Source: XN24 sp047921455 (GTDB lineage: Bacteria > Pseudomonadota > Gammaproteobacteria > Steroidobacterales > XN24). From it: DNA of 35,838 nt. The notes under the pieces were generated by a model. The model was given only the letters and a program-made list of their open reading frames with translations. It was not told the origin of the DNA and did no database searches. The DNA lies in NCBI GenBank assembly GCA_047921455.1, contig JBLRWC010000029.1, positions 1 to 35,838 of the forward strand. The letters run 5' to 3'. Position numbers and translations under genes: made by a program. Shown here in pieces: positions 1 to 8,190 of this stretch. Numbering within the stretch: position 1 is the stretch's first letter; each line of letters starts with the position of its first letter.

Positions 1-60
1 GTTATCGCCAGCTTCTACGCCGTCTTAAGTTCGTAGCGCCCGGTCACGCGCGGCGCCAGG

Positions 61-555
61 CTAACCCGCGGCCTCTTCTTCCTGCCCTTTCGCATGGCTA
101 TGGTCATGCGCATGCTCGTGCTTGCCATGCCCCGCCGCACGGCATCGCTCGCAGTCGACCCAGGCGGACTCACCCTCGATGTAGTGCTCTTTTTTCCAGA
201 TCGGCAGGCGCTGCTTGAGTTCATCGATGACATAACGGCAAGCCTTGAAGGCTTCATCACGGTGCGGCGCGGCGGCACCGACCCAGACGGCGAGTTCACC
301 CACCGCCAGGTCGCCGATACGGTGCACGCATGCCAGCCGCACCGGACCGAATTGCTGTTCTGCCTCGGCCAGGATCTTGAGGCCCTCGGCCCTGGCGAGA
401 TCGGCGTACGCTTCGTAGTGCAGGCCGGACACCGCCCGGCCCTGGTGGTGGTTGCGAACCCAGCCCTCGAAGGCCGTGTAACCACCACAACCGGAATCCA
501 TGAGGCCACGCCGCAGCGCATCCACATCGACCTGCTCACTACTGATCTCAAACAT
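61..555 (-). CDS. moaE: Molybdopterin synthase catalytic subunit MoaE with Cys/His-rich C-terminal tail
   Basis: Large subunit of molybdopterin synthase. It transfers sulfur from thiocarboxylated MoaD to cyclic pyranopterin monophosphate in the cytoplasm. The 164-residue product has the MoaE fold signatures: a GGYTAFEGWVRNHHQGR-like segment (24-40), LHYEAY (45-50), VHRIGDLAVGE (77-87) and the lysine-containing WKKE motif (120-123) of the active site. The family core ends near residue 133. Beyond it lies an unusual tail with CERC at 135-138 and six histidines between 143 and 154, then an acidic end; E. coli MoaE lacks this. The ATG at 555 follows moaD by 6 bases, and the gene is the last of moaACDE visible here. 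Function is secure; the tail's role is unknown. Confidence 0.95.
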   Translation of the reverse strand: MFEISSEQVDVDALRRGLMDSGCGGYTAFEGWVRNHHQGRAVSGLHYEAYADLARAEGLKILAEAEQQFGPVRLACVHRIGDLAVGELAVWVGAAAPHRDEAFKACRYVIDELKQRLPIWKKEHYIEGESAWVDCERCRAAGHGKHEHAHDHSHAKGQEEEAAG

Positions 556-561
556 GCGTTG

Positions 562-807
562 TTAGCCTCCTGAAACCGGTGGAATGAACACTACCCGGTC
601 GCCATTTTCCAACTGCGCATCCCAGGTGGAAAAAGCGTCGTTGACAGCCACCCGCAGGTGCCGGCGTTCGGTGGCGAAATCGTGGCGCGCATCCAGCTCA
701 GTCCAGAGTTGCGCGGGGGTCGTCGCAGCAGTGGTTACGGTCTCTGTTTCACAGCCAGCCCGCTCCCGCAGCCATGCGAAATAGTCGACTTGAAGTTCCA
801 TTGTCAT
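562..807 (-). CDS. moaD: Molybdopterin synthase sulfur-carrier subunit MoaD
   Basis: Small ubiquitin-like subunit of molybdopterin synthase (81 residues). The chain ends in Gly-Gly, the residues that are adenylated and thiocarboxylated so that MoaE can receive sulfur. The NGDRVVFIPPVSGG-type ending is typical of MoaD. I chose the ATG at 807 because it overlaps the moaC stop codon as ATGA, the same coupling seen between moaA and moaC. A second ATG two codons downstream (801) is possible. A longer reading frame extends upstream to 894, but it lies inside moaC and has no MoaD similarity. Confidence 0.93.
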   Translation of the reverse strand: MTMELQVDYFAWLRERAGCETETVTTAATTPAQLWTELDARHDFATERRHLRVAVNDAFSTWDAQLENGDRVVFIPPVSGG

Positions 808-1295
808 GCCGCCCGCCAATCGCCGCTTTTGCCGCCGGTCTTCTCGATTAGGCGGGCTTCGCGAATCACCAGGCCCTTGGACAGGGATTTGCACATGTCG
901 TAAACGGTGAGCGCCGCCACGCTCGCGCCAGTCAGGGCTTCCATCTCCACCCCCGTACGGCCATGCAGGCTGACCCGGCAGTCTATGACGGCCTCGTTGC
1001 CTTCCATGGTGATTTCGATGCCGCAGTCCTCGAGGCCGAGCGGGTGGCAGAAGGGAATCAATTCGTGGGTGCGCTTGGCGCCGAGTACCCCGGCGACAAT
1101 CGCCGTGTGGAAAACGGGACCCTTGGCGGTCGAAAAATCATTCGCCGCGAACGCCGCCGCTGCCTCCGCCGGAAACATCACGGCGACTCTCGCGTGCGCA
1201 GTCCGATGCGTCACCGCTTTACCGCCCACGTCGACCATTCGCGGTCGCCCGCTCTCGTCCAGGTGGGTGAGCTTGTTCTGCGCCATGTCGCTCAT
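804..1295 (-). CDS. moaC: Cyclic pyranopterin monophosphate synthase MoaC
   Basis: Second enzyme of molybdenum cofactor synthesis. It converts the MoaA product 3',8-cyclo-GTP to cyclic pyranopterin monophosphate. The 163 residues match the usual family length. The catalytic residues known from E. coli MoaC can be placed: Lys58 in AKGPVF, His84 in PFCHPL, Asp133 and Lys136 in VYDMCKS. The TGVEMEALTGAS segment (114-125) is the family signature. The start at 1295 overlaps the moaA stop as ATGA; Met4 is an alternative start. The gene lies between moaA and moaD in one transcription unit. Confidence 0.96.
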   Translation of the reverse strand: MSDMAQNKLTHLDESGRPRMVDVGGKAVTHRTAHARVAVMFPAEAAAAFAANDFSTAKGPVFHTAIVAGVLGAKRTHELIPFCHPLGLEDCGIEITMEGNEAVIDCRVSLHGRTGVEMEALTGASVAALTVYDMCKSLSKGLVIREARLIEKTGGKSGDWRAA

Positions 1296-2350
1296 CCGCC
1301 GATGTAATACATCTCGATTTTTTCCACGCGAACTTCACGTCCGCCCTCAGCGCGCAACTCGCTGTAGCGATCGCCGCGGTTGGTCCAAACCTGGTCGATC
1401 ATCCGGCCGAGCGCCTCGTCCTCAATACCCTCACGCAGCGGGCCCCTGAAATCCGTGCCACGGGCCGCGAACAGGCAGGTGTACAGGCTGCCGTCGGACG
1501 ACAGCCGCGCCCGCGTGCAGTCGCCGCAGAAGGGTTGTGTCACCGAGCTGATGAAACCGATTTCGCCGCCGCCATCGGCGTACTCCCACCGTTCCGCAAC
1601 CTCACCCCGATAACTCGCCTCCACCGGGCGAATAGCCCAGCGGCGCTTGACATGCTCGACCAGTTCCGCCGAAGGGACCAGTTCCTTCTCGTTCCACTTG
1701 TTCAGTGTGCCGACGTCCATGAACTCGATGAACCGCACGACGACGCCGGTATGCCGGAAACGCTCCAGCAGCGCATAAATACCATTCTCATTGAGACCGC
1801 GCTGTACCACGGTATTGATTTTCAGCGGGGTCAGCCCGGCTTCGACCGCAGCATCGATACCCTCGAGCACGCGCTCGGGCGTGCCGCGACCGCCGCTCAT
1901 GCGACGAAAAGTGGCTTCGTCGAGCGCATCCAGACTGACCGTCACCCGGTCGAGTCCCGCGCCTTTCAGCGCAGCAGCGTGCTGGGCGAGCAAAATGCCG
2001 TTGGTGGTCAGCGCCAAATCCTCGACACCGTCGATGAGACTCAGTTCGCCGATCAGATCGACCAGGCCTGGCCGCAGCAGCGGTTCACCGCCCGTCAGGC
2101 GCAGCTTGGTCACGCCGCGCTCCACGAACAGGCGTGCAAGTCGCGTGATTTCGTCAAAAGACAACCTTTCGTCCGCATGCAGGAACTGGAAGTCGCGGTG
2201 ATACTGGTTTTCGGGCATGCAATAAGGGCACCGGAAATTGCACCGATCCATGACCGAAATGCGTAAATCCTTTAGCGGACGGCCGCGACGGTCATCCAGG
2301 CTCACGGTGTGCATCGACTGAAGCCCTGGCGCACTGCTCTTTGGATCCAC
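1292..2350 (-). CDS. moaA: GTP 3',8-cyclase MoaA (radical SAM)
   Basis: First enzyme of molybdenum cofactor synthesis, rearranging GTP to 3',8-cyclo-GTP. The 352-residue chain has the radical-SAM cluster C37-x3-C41-x2-C44, a TGGEPLLR motif (86-93), the second 4Fe-4S site C275-x2-C278-x13-C292, and the conserved Gly-Gly C-terminus. The start is a GTG at 2350, preceded by GAGGGG seven bases upstream; an internal ATG (Met13, 2314) would give a shorter product. It heads moaACDE. The upstream gap to 2460 contains a lone GATAAT (2384-2379, minus) that might be a -10 element, without a convincing -35. I saw no recognisable Moco riboswitch. Confidence 0.96.
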   Translation of the reverse strand: MDPKSSAPGLQSMHTVSLDDRRGRPLKDLRISVMDRCNFRCPYCMPENQYHRDFQFLHADERLSFDEITRLARLFVERGVTKLRLTGGEPLLRPGLVDLIGELSLIDGVEDLALTTNGILLAQHAAALKGAGLDRVTVSLDALDEATFRRMSGGRGTPERVLEGIDAAVEAGLTPLKINTVVQRGLNENGIYALLERFRHTGVVVRFIEFMDVGTLNKWNEKELVPSAELVEHVKRRWAIRPVEASYRGEVAERWEYADGGGEIGFISSVTQPFCGDCTRARLSSDGSLYTCLFAARGTDFRGPLREGIEDEALGRMIDQVWTNRGDRYSELRAEGGREVRVEKIEMYYIGG

Positions 2351-2460
2351 TAGCTATCCCCTCAGTGAAATTGCACAAATTATCGCATGGCCCGCCACGA
2401 GCACGCCACCGGCCAGCATGCTTTCATGTTTTCATGTGGCAATACAAAATATTTGCAGCA

Positions 2461-2490
2461 TAAAAAGGCGCCCCGTGGGGCGCCTTTTTA
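2461..2490 (-). terminator. Intrinsic, probably bidirectional terminator after mtrB
   Basis: A near-perfect inverted repeat: 14-base arms, each with a five-base A or T run around GGCGCCCC/GGGGCGCC, separated by only two bases. It lies 25 bases past the mtrB stop. The T-run on the far side in either direction makes it a plausible terminator on both strands. It separates the mtrCAB unit from moaACDE, both read on the minus strand, so moaA should have its own promoter. Confidence 0.88.
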
Positions 2491-2515
2491 TCCTCGATGC
2501 CTGGACTGGTGACGC

Positions 2516-4651
2516 TTATTCTTCGTCCTTGACAAAGTTGTAGCGGAAGCCAAGCAAAAACACGTTGACGTCATAATCGAGCGTCTGCGACCCAAACGTC
2601 AGCACGTTCGCGATCGTCGCCGGCTCCACGCCATCCTTGGACCAGTCATCCGCCGAGAATTTCTCCCATCGCCAACCGGCGTTCAGCGTCCAGCGAGCAT
2701 TCAGGTGATAGTCAGCCATCAACTGCGCACCGGTGAGCTTGGAACGCAACTCGGGGAACGGCGTGCCCGCCGCACCGAGCGGATTCTCAATGGTAATGTT
2801 GCCGGTGGTGTCCGCGCGGCTCCAGTCGGCCCGCAAGTCGAGCTTGCCATCCGCCAGCCCCGGCCAACGGAAGGCCAGGCCGTGCACATCATGCCGGTCG
2901 CGCGTCCGCCCTTCCCAGTTCGGCGCTGCGGTATTGGGCGCCAGGAAACTGCCCGCACCCACCGTCGCTGAATCGTAGTTTGCGCGGCTGAAATAGGCCG
3001 ACAGCATGGTCGATTCCCACAGCCGCAGGCTGGCGTCGGCAGTGAACTGGTCATAATCCGAGGCTGTCAGGCCAACTTCGCTGGCGTCGTACCGGTCCTT
3101 GGCGTCCTCGTAACTCAGGGAAACGCTGCCGCGCGCCCCGGCCACGATATCCGCCTGCACCTGCACGAGATCACGATCGCGATCGGTCAGGTAGTACTTG
3201 CGCAGCAACGGGTTCTGTTCTGCGCCGGCGCCCGTCGTCGGAAGCTGCTGGTACTCGGACGCATCACGCGACGATGTCTCGACGCGGGCGCTCATCGTCA
3301 GTTCGCTGAAGGGACGGAAGCGCAGGCGCGCCCAGTAGCTGTCTTCTTCCGTGCGATCGACGTTCTGGTAGTCCCGCTTGCGGACTTTCTGGCCCCAACC
3401 GGCTGCGCCCGACACCAGGCTGCTGAAACGATAGTCGGCCATGAACGACAGGTCGCGATTCTCGAAGCTATAGGCTGGATTCACGAACGGGATTGTCGCG
3501 AACGCATCGGCCTGCACGGCGGCCCATTCGTATTGCCCGGACTTGTTGTCGCGCTCGTTATAACGGTATTCGCCCGACACGCGCAGGCGGTCCACTGGAC
3601 GCGCCGTCCAGCGAAGATTCGCCGCCGTGGTGTCGGCTCGGCCGTCAAAGCTATCAAGCGGCAGGGGCTGCGACACGAGCGCCGGGTTGATGGTGTACGC
3701 GAGCAGGCTGTCGTCCTGCTCCATCCGGCCGCGCGCATAACTCGCATTCAGCGTGCTGTCCCAGGTAGAAAACTGGTATGCGCCGGAAATGATCGCCTGG
3801 TTGTAGCTATTGTCCGGCGCCAGGGCAGCCCGGCCACGGTCTGGCCCGTTAAACGGGTTGTCCCAGGTCAGGGAGGTGTCCTTGTTGCTGAAAAAAGAGC
3901 CGTAATAGGCAAGGCGCACATTCCAGTTGGACGCCGCATAGATCAGCGCCGCATCCACCTGGTTGGTCTCGTAATCCAGCGGCTTGGCCAGGTCCGTCGC
4001 GGTGCCAAGGAAATTACCCCAGGTCAGGCCGCGGCCCTGCTTCGTCTGGCGAGTCCATTCGGCCTCATAGCGCAGCCGCTCTGACTGGATGAATTCAATC
4101 CCGAGACCGGAGGTCTTGCGATCCCAGCCGAGGTTGAAATTGCGCAGGTTAGCGTCCAGGGCACCGAGATCCGAGGTGAAATTTCCGCGTACCCAGCCGC
4201 TCGGCAGGGTCAGCGTGTCACTGCCCAGTCCGCTGTAGACCGTGCGGCCCGAGTCATCGAGGCGCCGTGGAATCTCGTCCCACGCCAGGTCGACCACCCA
4301 GCTGCCCTGTCGGCCCGCCTGCAGCTCGATCGAGCGCGAGTCGAGTCCGACGTCGCGGGCGTTCAGCGAAACTGCGTAGCCGCCGCCAGCGCGATACATG
4401 ATGTCGGCGTTTGCATTGCCATAGACACCCTTCTCGTCCAATCCGGTGTAGTCGCCGAAACGCGCCGAGTCTTCCGAGACATGCAGCACCGCGGCGTCGA
4501 CGTTGCCTTCAGTGCCCTTCTCTGGAAACGGGCAGAAACGGCATTGCCATTGTTCGAAATCGGGCATTTCCTGGGCCAGCGCCAGCGGCGCAGCCGTCGT
4601 GCCGGCGCCCAACAGAGCCGCCACGATCACCTTGAGAGTATTTCCGTTCAT
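2516..4651 (-). CDS. mtrB: MtrB/PioB-family outer membrane beta-barrel of a decaheme electron conduit
   Basis: Large outer-membrane porin that sheathes the periplasmic decaheme cytochrome, letting electrons cross the outer membrane. The 711-residue product begins with a signal peptide (about 1-27, ending in ALAQ), followed by the CRFC motif (Cys37, Cys40), an N-terminal CxxC characteristic of the MtrB/PioB family. The remainder is an alternating polar/aromatic pattern expected for many transmembrane strands (YGSFFSN, RLRFRPF, LLGFRYNF near the end). The last strand is followed by a short acidic tail rather than a terminal Phe. AGGAGG lies eight bases before the ATG. It is the third gene of the set, 21 bases after mtrA. 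A DmsF-type relative is the main alternative name. Confidence 0.9.
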   Translation of the reverse strand: MNGNTLKVIVAALLGAGTTAAPLALAQEMPDFEQWQCRFCPFPEKGTEGNVDAAVLHVSEDSARFGDYTGLDEKGVYGNANADIMYRAGGGYAVSLNARDVGLDSRSIELQAGRQGSWVVDLAWDEIPRRLDDSGRTVYSGLGSDTLTLPSGWVRGNFTSDLGALDANLRNFNLGWDRKTSGLGIEFIQSERLRYEAEWTRQTKQGRGLTWGNFLGTATDLAKPLDYETNQVDAALIYAASNWNVRLAYYGSFFSNKDTSLTWDNPFNGPDRGRAALAPDNSYNQAIISGAYQFSTWDSTLNASYARGRMEQDDSLLAYTINPALVSQPLPLDSFDGRADTTAANLRWTARPVDRLRVSGEYRYNERDNKSGQYEWAAVQADAFATIPFVNPAYSFENRDLSFMADYRFSSLVSGAAGWGQKVRKRDYQNVDRTEEDSYWARLRFRPFSELTMSARVETSSRDASEYQQLPTTGAGAEQNPLLRKYYLTDRDRDLVQVQADIVAGARGSVSLSYEDAKDRYDASEVGLTASDYDQFTADASLRLWESTMLSAYFSRANYDSATVGAGSFLAPNTAAPNWEGRTRDRHDVHGLAFRWPGLADGKLDLRADWSRADTTGNITIENPLGAAGTPFPELRSKLTGAQLMADYHLNARWTLNAGWRWEKFSADDWSKDGVEPATIANVLTFGSQTLDYDVNVFLLGFRYNFVKDEE

Positions 4652-4672
4652 GTTCTGCGCCTCCTGCGATGC

Positions 4673-5641
4673 TTAGCGCATCAGCGCCTTGCCAGACGGG
4701 TGATTCGAGCCGTGCACCTGCGTATGACAGCTCAGGCAGTTACCGGCGAGCACGTACGGCGAAGCCGTACCGCCGGCCAGTGAGCCACTGTCGTAGGCCA
4801 CGGAGGGATGTCCGCTCGGCGTGTGACAGGACTGGCACAGCAACGGCGCGCGCCGCGTCAGCATGGAGCCGTGCACTGCGCCATGCGGATCGTGGCAAAT
4901 GGTGCAGTCTTCCATCACCGGCGCATGCTCCCAGACCAGCGGGCCGCGTTTCTCGGTATGGCAGCTGTAGCAGGTCTCGTTCAGCGTGGCGCGAACCAAC
5001 AAGCCTTCGTTATTGGTGCCATGCGGATTGTGGCAATCGGTGCAACCCAGCTGTCCCTGGCGGACGGGGTGGGCGGACGGCTTCAGGAAATCGCTCTTCA
5101 CGTTCGCGTGGCAGGCATAACATGCGTCGGCCTGGGTGCGCTTCTCGAGCACGGCGTCCTTCGGGGTGTGCAATTGGTGACAGTCCGCACAGGCGACCGT
5201 GTTGATGTCGTGCGCGCTGCCGGCCCACTGTTCACCGACATGACCGGCGTGGCATTCCATGCACATCGCGTTTTGCTGCGGAATCGGCGTCCAGGCGTCG
5301 GAACCGAAATTGATGATCGGCGGACGAGCCTCGCCCCGCGGCACCCGGCCGCCATGCGTGGCGCCCGGACCGTGGCACGCTTCGCATTGCAGCTGCTGCT
5401 CGCCAAATGGACTGCGCGCATCGTGGGGATTGCCATGCGGCGTCTGGAACAGGCCCATGATGGGCGGATCCCAGCTCCTGTGACAGCCGATGCAACCATC
5501 GGCGCCACGCCGGCTGAAGCTGGGCTCGTCATCCGCCGCCCGGGCGAAGTCGGCAAAGCCAAGCAGCAGCACGGCCAATGAAACAACGCTTGCTCTGAAC
5601 AGCATTTTGCTTCCCTTTCGGTGAACTTGTTTATTCATCAT
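4673..5641 (-). CDS. mtrA: Periplasmic decaheme c-type cytochrome, MtrA/DmsE family
   Basis: Ten CXXCH heme-attachment motifs begin at residues 50, 86, 127, 151, 174, 200, 224, 246, 269 and 302 of a 322-residue chain, the count and size of MtrA, PioA and DmsE. In this family the protein forms a heme wire inserted in the MtrB barrel and carries electrons between periplasm and surface cytochrome. A signal peptide precedes the mature part, with cleavage expected after ARA near residue 35. The listed ATG overlaps the mtrC stop (ATGA). An ATG at 5605, with AAAGGGA upstream, would give a cleaner signal peptide of about 23 residues and may be the real start. The neighbours on both sides favour MtrA over DmsE. 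Confidence 0.93.
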   Translation of the reverse strand: MMNKQVHRKGSKMLFRASVVSLAVLLLGFADFARAADDEPSFSRRGADGCIGCHRSWDPPIMGLFQTPHGNPHDARSPFGEQQLQCEACHGPGATHGGRVPRGEARPPIINFGSDAWTPIPQQNAMCMECHAGHVGEQWAGSAHDINTVACADCHQLHTPKDAVLEKRTQADACYACHANVKSDFLKPSAHPVRQGQLGCTDCHNPHGTNNEGLLVRATLNETCYSCHTEKRGPLVWEHAPVMEDCTICHDPHGAVHGSMLTRRAPLLCQSCHTPSGHPSVAYDSGSLAGGTASPYVLAGNCLSCHTQVHGSNHPSGKALMR

Positions 5642-7968
5642 CGCAGGCCATGCACGACGTCGACGCCAAACGGTGAGCCCGGTCCGTGGCAGATACCGCA
5701 GGTCTCGATGAACCCCGAGACGCCGTGCGATTCAAGCGTCTCCTTGGTCACGCTGGTATCGGTCGGGGATGACGGCAGGTAACCGCCAGTTTGCAGGATG
5801 TGCAACCGGGTCAGGTTGGCGATGAAGTCCGGTGCCGCCTGGTGACATGACCAGCAGGCCGCCGCAGTAGGCGTGATCGCTATATCGTCACGCCAGTCGG
5901 AACGATCCGTGCCCGTGTTGATAGTCACCGAGCGCGCCGTCAGCGGTGTCGGGTAGTAGGTATCCGGCAGGTGGCAAGCATCGCAATTGCTGGTCGACTG
6001 CGGATACGTGACGCCGCGGTAATCATGCGGAGTATTGCCGAAACCGTACAGCACGTTTTGCGACGCATGAATCGCGTGAATCATGTAGCGCATATCGATG
6101 CTGTCCTCGCCCTTCCCGTCCAACGGCGACGGGTCGGCCCAGCTGAAACCAGCGCCGTCGCGGCGCCGCACATCCGTCGCATCCGGGTTATGGCAGGCAG
6201 CGCACAGCGCAATGTCGTCCACCCGGTTGTTGCCGTGGAAGGCGACTGATTCATGGCAGGCATTGCACTTTTCTATGGCAACGATTTCGCGGCGCGGCGC
6301 GCCGAAGAATGCGGTGTCGCCCTTGACTGGAATATTGCCGAGAGTGCCGGTCGACGGCAGCACGACCGAGGGACGCCCCTCGAGCGACACGCCGACGCCG
6401 CCGGTGACGCTGGCCGGCAACGCGTCCGGCGCCGTCACCGTATAACTCCCGTCAGCGTTGCGCGTGGCATTGGCCTTGAGGAAGGCGAGGCCCAGCGAAA
6501 CCGGCTGCGCGGGCGCACCCGAATCCGGCCCGGCGCTGCCGCTGCCCTCGTTGGAGTAATCGCTGGTGTTCCAGGCAATGTCGAGCGTCAGGCTGGCCGC
6601 ACCCTGGTTGAATGGCGCGTCGGTCGTGATGTCGTAACGCTCGCCGGTGGCGGGGTTATTGACCGCGAAGGTGATGACCGGCTGTGCGCCGGCGATCGCA
6701 TCTGCAATGTCGATGACCTCGTAAGCAAACTGCTCGCGACCAATTTGCGTGGCCTCCTTGACGCCGCGCAAATGGTTCGCCGCATTGCCGCCGCCGGGAC
6801 CGCCGGGGGCATGGCAACTGACACAAGTACCGTCGGCCGCGGGGCCAAAATCGTGCTCGTAGGCATACTGGACCCGGCCGGTGATCGAATCGGGCGGGCT
6901 TGCCGCCAGGCCCTCGATGTGACAGCCGCCACAGGACGCTGCGGTCGCGGTAGCCATCCATGCGTCGCCCTGCGGCGCGGCCTCGCTGGCTTCATGGCAG
7001 GTTTCGCAGAACAGCACCGACTGCGGATAGGTGACGTCGGAATAGTCATGCGGCGTACCGCCGAAACCATACACGACGTACGGCTCCGCCCGGTTTTCGC
7101 CCAGGTGGATGGCATGCGCCATGTACGCCATGTCGACGGATTCACCCGAATCAGGATCGATCGTGCTGGGGTTGTGGCAAGTCACGCAGTATTCGACCGT
7201 GACGCGCGGTCCCCCGTGAAACTCGAGCCGTTCATGACATGCGGTGCAGTTCGCGTTGTCGGCGATGGTTTTCGCCAGCGGCACCGCAGTGTTGGTGGCC
7301 GGAATAAAGTCGAAGACCGGGTTGTCCGGGAAAATCTCGTTGCCGGGCGCCTGCAGGCGCATCTCCAGTCCAACACGATGTATCGCGTTCGGTTCATAAG
7401 ACACCGCCACCGGACTGGTGACGTTCGCCGGGTCCGTCGCGAAGGTATAGCGGTATTTACCGCTGCCCAGTTCGACCAGTGTGCCGGCCGCGCCCGATTC
7501 CGTGGTCGCCTGTAACGCCTGCTCAAGCACCTGTGGGGTACTGCTGCCGGCCACCTGGATCCGGTTGATGTAACTGACCCACTGTTCGCCGGCGGCGGCC
7601 ACACTGGGCGACAACTTGGCGAGCGTAAAGCCGAACACGTTCGCCGGCACGCCGACCGCGTTAAACCCGCTCTCGGTCGTCAGCGTGAACTCGACCACCG
7701 GCGCGCTTTGTACGGTGACCGAGGTAATTTCGGCAACGAGTCGGCCGATGCCCGCCACTTGCGCGGCAGTTAGCGTACTGCCGTTACCTATGAAGATGGT
7801 TCCAGGGGGGCCAGGCGGACCTACGGGTCCGGGCTCGCCGCCAGCCCCCGGCGGGCCCGCGGGGCCGGCAGGCCCATCGCTGCCGCTGCAACCTGCCACA
7901 GCCAGCGAAAAACAGGCTAGCGCCAGCAGCGCCGCCAGAGCGGAGAAACGTCGGTTGATACCGGTCAT
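5638..7968 (-). CDS. mtrC: OmcA/MtrC-family decaheme surface lipoprotein with collagen-like segment
   Basis: Outer-surface cytochrome expected to exchange electrons with minerals, other cells or soluble acceptors. The 776-residue product has a lipoprotein signal with lipobox LAVAGC (lipidated Cys27), then eight Gly-X-Y triplets at about 32-55. Two domain pairs follow: a beta-rich region (about 60-235) with a pentaheme domain (CXXCH at 241, 261, 321, 346, 382), and a second beta-rich region (about 415-560) with a second pentaheme domain (568, 589, 662, 705, 757). The repeated YGFG-TPHDY and VTYPQS segments (300-317, 641-658) are typical of the OmcA/MtrC family. The CX8C pair known in Shewanella MtrC is absent. 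It is the first gene of the set, overlapping mtrA by four bases. Confidence 0.93.
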   Translation of the reverse strand: MTGINRRFSALAALLALACFSLAVAGCSGSDGPAGPAGPPGAGGEPGPVGPPGPPGTIFIGNGSTLTAAQVAGIGRLVAEITSVTVQSAPVVEFTLTTESGFNAVGVPANVFGFTLAKLSPSVAAAGEQWVSYINRIQVAGSSTPQVLEQALQATTESGAAGTLVELGSGKYRYTFATDPANVTSPVAVSYEPNAIHRVGLEMRLQAPGNEIFPDNPVFDFIPATNTAVPLAKTIADNANCTACHERLEFHGGPRVTVEYCVTCHNPSTIDPDSGESVDMAYMAHAIHLGENRAEPYVVYGFGGTPHDYSDVTYPQSVLFCETCHEASEAAPQGDAWMATATAASCGGCHIEGLAASPPDSITGRVQYAYEHDFGPAADGTCVSCHAPGGPGGGNAANHLRGVKEATQIGREQFAYEVIDIADAIAGAQPVITFAVNNPATGERYDITTDAPFNQGAASLTLDIAWNTSDYSNEGSGSAGPDSGAPAQPVSLGLAFLKANATRNADGSYTVTAPDALPASVTGGVGVSLEGRPSVVLPSTGTLGNIPVKGDTAFFGAPRREIVAIEKCNACHESVAFHGNNRVDDIALCAACHNPDATDVRRRDGAGFSWADPSPLDGKGEDSIDMRYMIHAIHASQNVLYGFGNTPHDYRGVTYPQSTSNCDACHLPDTYYPTPLTARSVTINTGTDRSDWRDDIAITPTAAACWSCHQAAPDFIANLTRLHILQTGGYLPSSPTDTSVTKETLESHGVSGFIETCGICHGPGSPFGVDVVHGLR

Positions 7969-8079
7969 TGATTGTTACCCCATTGCCTGTTTTCAGGTCG
8001 CGCGCGGACACGGGCACCACGACGCCCGAAGATCTTTCGTAAATATACGTGGCATTTCAGTCCAGATCAGCCCGAATCC

Positions 8080-8093
8080 ATATCCGGGGATAT
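8080..8093. promoter_or_regulatory. Dyad ATATCC-GG-GGATAT, possible operator for mtrCAB
   Basis: A perfect six-base inverted repeat with a two-base spacer. It lies 16 bases downstream of the TATAAT at 8115-8110, where it would fall in the early transcribed region. Position and symmetry fit a regulator binding site. The sequence does not match an operator I can name, and a short dyad can occur by chance. Confidence 0.3.
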
Positions 8094-8109
8094 ACCTAAG
8101 TCACGGAAA

Positions 8110-8143
8110 ATTATACATTCCCGCAGGCGGAAGGCGTCGTCAA
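8110..8143 (-). promoter_or_regulatory. Candidate promoter for mtrCAB
   Basis: On the minus strand a consensus TATAAT (8115-8110) lies about 140 bases before the mtrC start. The nearest good -35 hexamer, TTGACG (8143-8138), is 22 bases away, longer than the usual 16-18, and the hexamer at the correct distance is poor. Either the promoter needs an activator or only the -10 is used. The implied leader is about 135 bases. Confidence 0.4.
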
Positions 8144-8190
8144 TAGAAAAAGGATCCCGGGTTGCCCCAATCTCCTTGCAACGACTTCCC

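Noticed and set aside
2351..2460. Molybdenum cofactor riboswitch ahead of moaA
   Set aside because: The leader is only about 110 bases and shows no extended set of pairings that I could match to that RNA class.
7969..8115. GEMM-type cyclic-dinucleotide riboswitch in the mtrC leader
   Set aside because: Such riboswitches precede some multiheme cytochrome genes in Geobacter, but I could not find the conserved core elements in this leader; only small simple hairpins are visible.
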